Positions 5,503 to 8,101 of a DNA stretch of 8,101 nucleotides are shown piece after piece. Both the position numbers and the translations under genes were made by a program. Under the pieces are notes generated by a model. The model searched no databases. It had not been told where the DNA came from and worked only from the letters and a program-made list of their open reading frames with translations. The DNA is taken from assembly GCA_009920875.1 (NCBI GenBank), contig RFZE01000062.1, forward strand, positions 1 through 8,101. Reading direction: 5' to 3'. Source of the stretch: Alphaproteobacteria bacterium. GTDB lineage: Bacteria > Pseudomonadota > Alphaproteobacteria > RS24. The stretch's first letter is position 1; every line of letters begins with the position of its first letter.

Positions 5503-6768
5503 ATGGATCAAATTAAACTGGAAGAGTTGAAAGCGAAATCGCCGACCGAATTATTGGCTTTTGCTGAAACCCATGAAATTGAAAATGCCTCAGCCATGCT
5601 GAAGCAAGATATGCTGTTCGCCATATTGAAAAAGCTGGCTGATGATGATGTCACCATTATTGGCGAAGGTGTGGTGGAGGTGCTGCAAGACGGCTTCGGC
5701 TTTTTGCGCTCGCCCGACGCCAATTATCTGCCCGGCCCCGATGATATTTATGTCAGCCCCAGTCAAATTCGGCGCTTTGCACTGCGCACTGGCGACACTT
5801 TGGAGGGAGAAATTCGCAGCCCGAAAGATGGCGAACGCTATTTTGCTCTCTTAAAGGTCAATAGGATTAATTTTGAAGATCCGGAAAAGGCGCGCCAGAA
5901 AGTTCATTTTGACAATCTGACCCCGCTTTATCCCGATGAAGGCGTGCGCATGGAAACCGACGATCCGACGCGCAAAGATTTATCGACCCGCGTTATTGAT
6001 ATTGTCGCTCCTTTGGGCAAGGGTCAGCGCGCCTTGATTGTCGCCCCGCCGCGCACCGGTAAAACCGTGCTCATGCAAAATATCGCCAAATCCATCTCGG
6101 CCAATCATCCCGAATGCTATTTGATTGTTTTATTGATTGATGAGCGCCCTGAAGAGGTCACCGACATGCAGCGTTCGGTCGATGGCGAAGTGGTGTCCTC
6201 AACCTTTGATGAGCCGGCGACGCGCCATGTGCAGGTTGCCGAAATGGTCATTGAAAAAGCCAAGCGGCTGGTTGAGCATGGCCGCGATGTGGTGATTTTG
6301 CTCGACAGCATTACCCGTTTGGGGCGTGCCTATAATACGGTCGTGCCAAGTTCGGGCAAGGTTTTGACCGGCGGTGTCGATGCCAATGCATTGCAGCGCC
6401 CGAAGCGCTTTTTTGGCGCGGCGCGTAATATTGAAGAAGGCGGCTCCTTGACCATTATCTCAACCGCGCTGATTGAAACCGGGTCGCGCATGGATGAGGT
6501 GATTTTCGAAGAGTTTAAAGGCACGGGCAATAGCGAGATTGTGCTCGATCGCAAGATTTCCGATAAGCGCGTCTTCCCGGCCATTGATATTATGAAATCG
6601 GGTACACGCAAAGAAGAGCTTCTGGTCGATGCCGGCGCCTTGGCGAAAATCTATGTGCTGCGCCGCATTTTGAACCCGATGGGGGCGGTGGATGCGGCCG
6701 AGTTCCTCATCGACAAGTTGAAAAACACCAAAAGCAATGATGAGTTTTTCGACTCAATGAACACTTAG
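5503..6768 (+). CDS. rho: Transcription termination factor Rho
   Basis: Rho is a hexameric RNA-dependent ATPase and helicase that ends transcription. The 421-residue protein, close to the E. coli length of 419, has the helical Rho_N start (LEELKAKSPTELLAFAE) and the RNA-binding cold-shock fold with DGFGFLR at residues 63-69. The Walker A is APPRTGKT (181-188, K187), and LIDERPEEVTDM follows at 211-222. LLDSITRLGRAYN at 266-278 carries the Walker B aspartate. The Q-loop region is VLTGGVDANAL at 287-297, the R-loop KGTGNSEIVLDR at 339-350, and the arginine finger lies in SGTRKEEL (R369). All functional parts are intact. The linker residue pattern RT in the P-loop differs from the KA of E. coli but is ordinary variation. 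Only a weak GAG precedes the ATG at 5503. It has no large acidic or basic insertion. Confidence 0.98.
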   Translation: MDQIKLEELKAKSPTELLAFAETHEIENASAMLKQDMLFAILKKLADDDVTIIGEGVVEVLQDGFGFLRSPDANYLPGPDDIYVSPSQIRRFALRTGDTLEGEIRSPKDGERYFALLKVNRINFEDPEKARQKVHFDNLTPLYPDEGVRMETDDPTRKDLSTRVIDIVAPLGKGQRALIVAPPRTGKTVLMQNIAKSISANHPECYLIVLLIDERPEEVTDMQRSVDGEVVSSTFDEPATRHVQVAEMVIEKAKRLVEHGRDVVILLDSITRLGRAYNTVVPSSGKVLTGGVDANALQRPKRFFGAARNIEEGGSLTIISTALIETGSRMDEVIFEEFKGTGNSEIVLDRKISDKRVFPAIDIMKSGTRKEELLVDAGALAKIYVLRRILNPMGAVDAAEFLIDKLKNTKSNDEFFDSMNT

Positions 6769-6788
6769 GCGCTTAACCAAGCCATATT

Positions 6789-7490
6789 TTAGCCTATCGC
6801 TTCGGCAAACATGGTGAGCGTGCGGCCATGCGCGCGCGCCGCCGCTTGAGCGTCATAATGCATGCCATTATGGCGGGCAAAAGCGTGGTCTTGGCCGTCA
6901 TAAATATGCACCTCAGCCAGGCTGTGAGCGGCCAGCGCATCGGCTATGGCGCTTTGTGCTTCTTTTGGAACAAACTCATCTTCTCCGGCAATATGAATGA
7001 GGGTCGGCGCGCTTATTTTGTCCGCCTCACCCAACATGTCTTGAATGCCGACGCCGTAATAGGAGGCATGGGCATCGCCAGTGGTGCGGCAGGCGGCGAG
7101 ATAGACCATGCGCCCGCCCAAACAAAAACCAATAGTGCCGACTTTGGCGCAACCGGCGGCGCGCAAATAATCAATGGCGGCTTGAATATCGGTGACGCCC
7201 TCATCGCCGTCATAGCCGTTCATCAAGGCAAAGGCTTTTTGCCATTCTGCCTCCGAACTGTCGGTCAAAGAGACATTGCGCTCTTGGCGCCAAAACAAAT
7301 CGGGCGCCAATGTCAAATAGCCCTCTCCGGCCAGCCAATCGGCGGTTTGTTTAATGTCGGCATTGACGCCGAAAATTTCTTGAATGACGACAATACCGCC
7401 CTTTGGAGCCCCTTTGGGATGCGCCAGATAGGCGTCAAAATATGTGTCGTCAATGGAAACGCGAACCGTCTCATGTGCAATCTCAGTCAT
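6789..7490 (-). CDS. Dienelactone hydrolase family protein (alpha/beta hydrolase)
   Basis: The 233-residue protein has the full dienelactone hydrolase pattern: QEIFG at 37-41 (E38), GFCLGGR at 121-127 with nucleophile C123, D171 in GEDEFVP, and H202 in GQDHAFAR. The Cys-Asp-His triad sits at the same numbers as in the classic Pseudomonas enzyme. The known activity is opening of dienelactone in chlorocatechol breakdown, but most family members outside such clusters act on unknown esters or lactones. No aromatic degradation genes are visible here, so the substrate is unknown. The ATG at 7490 follows GGGGGAG by six bases. It overlaps the end of the upstream gene by eight bases, so the two are co-translated. 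Its stop lies 20 bases from the convergent rho stop, with no strong terminator between. Confidence 0.92.
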   Translation of the reverse strand: MTEIAHETVRVSIDDTYFDAYLAHPKGAPKGGIVVIQEIFGVNADIKQTADWLAGEGYLTLAPDLFWRQERNVSLTDSSEAEWQKAFALMNGYDGDEGVTDIQAAIDYLRAAGCAKVGTIGFCLGGRMVYLAACRTTGDAHASYYGVGIQDMLGEADKISAPTLIHIAGEDEFVPKEAQSAIADALAAHSLAEVHIYDGQDHAFARHNGMHYDAQAAARAHGRTLTMFAEAIG

Positions 7491-8101
7491 TATGGTCTCC
7501 CCCATGGTTGCTTTGCTCACTCTGTCTTTGCGCAACCAGCGCGTCAAGCGCCTGCACAAGCGCGGCGGCTTCGGTGACCGGCGGCAGGCAAGCCTGGCCG
7601 GGGCAAATATAGGCGGTGGCTTTGCCGTCAAGCGCTTGTTTGCCATGCGCCGGATGGCCTTGTGGCGGGGTCGCATGGGTCGGCAGCAGCATAATATGGC
7701 GATGAAATATCGCGTGGGCATGGGCGGCATCGGCCAATTGCTTGGCCGGTGCGCCGTCTCCGATAATGATGATTGACAGGCTGTAATGGCGCGCATTATG
7801 CGCCGATAAAAGCCCGGTCATGGAGGCGTAATTTTGCGCCAAATGGCCGGCCAGCGCCTGAAAGCCATTTGCCGCCTTGGCCGCCCAGGCGCTCTTGCCG
7901 GTGATGCTGGCGAGGTCTGCGAACAGGGCGAGTGTGGCGGCATTGGCCGATGGCTGGGCATTATCCTGCACCGGCCGATTATTGACCAAAAGGCCGGTTT
8001 CATCGGTGCGATTTGAAAAATAGCCGCCGCGCTCACCATCGGCAAAATGGGCGTGCAGATGATGTGCATCGGCCTCGGCCAAAGCGCAATAATCGGGCGT
8101 G
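7483..8101 (-). CDS. YyaL/DUF255-type thioredoxin domain-containing protein (C-terminal part; N-terminus off the right edge)
   Basis: The frame is open to the right edge, giving about 205 residues of the C-terminal part. Two stretches identify the family known as YyaL or SPATA20. One is GGYFSNRTDETGLLVNN followed by DNAQPSANA, corresponding to the family's GGF...LLVR...DGA.PSGNS. The other is AYICPGQACLPPVTE near the end, corresponding to the family's AYVC....C..PV.D. The missing front would hold the thioredoxin-like DUF255 domain and most of the alpha/alpha barrel resembling N-acylglucosamine epimerases. Biochemical function in bacteria is unclear. It is unusually rich in Ala and His in this part. 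It is the upstream partner of the dienelactone hydrolase gene, with an eight-base overlap (ATGACTGA), which suggests they share an operon. Confidence 0.82.
   Translation of the reverse strand, partial: TPDYCALAEADAHHLHAHFADGERGGYFSNRTDETGLLVNNRPVQDNAQPSANAATLALFADLASITGKSAWAAKAANGFQALAGHLAQNYASMTGLLSAHNARHYSLSIIIIGDGAPAKQLADAAHAHAIFHRHIMLLPTHATPPQGHPAHGKQALDGKATAYICPGQACLPPVTEAAALVQALDALVAQRQSEQSNHGGDHND
7497..7503 (-). promoter_or_regulatory. Shine-Dalgarno GGGGGAG for the dienelactone hydrolase gene
   Basis: This strong purine site, six bases before the ATG at 7490, lies within the last codons of the upstream gene. It rules out the longer readings that begin at 7505 or 7796. Confidence 0.6.

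Noticed and set aside
6768..6790. Terminator between rho and the convergent gene
   Set aside because: GG-(CG)-CTT pairing with AAGCC followed by ATATTTT gives only a bulged five-pair stem, too weak to call.
7491..7796. N-terminal extension of the dienelactone hydrolase to 7796
   Set aside because: The added 102 residues are a low-complexity, Arg/Pro-rich shadow of the YyaL gene in another frame. A strong ribosome site lies before 7490.

Overview
The window looks like the chromosomal replication origin of an alphaproteobacterium, with the conserved gene block on each side. The main evidence is gene order. A left-going run of ppsR, maf, aroE, coaE and dnaQ faces a right-going run of hemE, hemJ and rho across a non-coding gap of about 410 bases. 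From established knowledge, the gap between hemE and the ppsR-type gene (DUF299, called RP001 in Rickettsia) is the origin in Caulobacter and its relatives. The gap holds perfect DnaA boxes in opposite orientations, phased DnaA-box-like 9-mers and an AT-rich stretch next to hemE. The base composition (moderate GC, GCC/GGC/CGC-rich coding) and the protein sequences fit Alphaproteobacteria. I cannot name the genus.

Left arm (1-3447, minus strand): ppsR, maf, aroE, coaE and dnaQ form a tightly packed operon. Neighbours are separated by 10 bases or less, or overlap by 1 to 4 bases. It encodes the regulator of pyruvate phosphate dikinase or PEP synthase, a Maf nucleotide pyrophosphatase, shikimate dehydrogenase, dephospho-CoA kinase and the proofreading subunit of DNA polymerase III. 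The dnaQ gene runs off the left edge.

Origin (3448-3860): three groups of 9-mers are visible. The left group (3460-3495) has four back-to-back DnaA-box-like units on the minus strand. The middle group (3632-3658) and the right group (3716-3747) read on the plus strand. An A/C-rich strand with triplet phasing leads into an 84% AT segment immediately before hemE.

Right arm (3861-6768, plus strand): hemE and hemJ carry out heme synthesis and overlap by one base. The rho gene follows under its own likely sigma-70 promoter. Beyond rho the usual alphaproteobacterial mnmE-mnmG-rsmG-parAB series is absent at this position. Instead there is a convergent pair on the minus strand, a YyaL/DUF255-type thioredoxin-domain protein (partial, off the right edge) and a dienelactone hydrolase family protein, overlapping by 8 bases. 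All genes out to rho are co-oriented with replication leaving the origin, and this last pair is head-on. The plus strand is still G-rich in this head-on pair, which fits a replication-driven skew starting in the gap.
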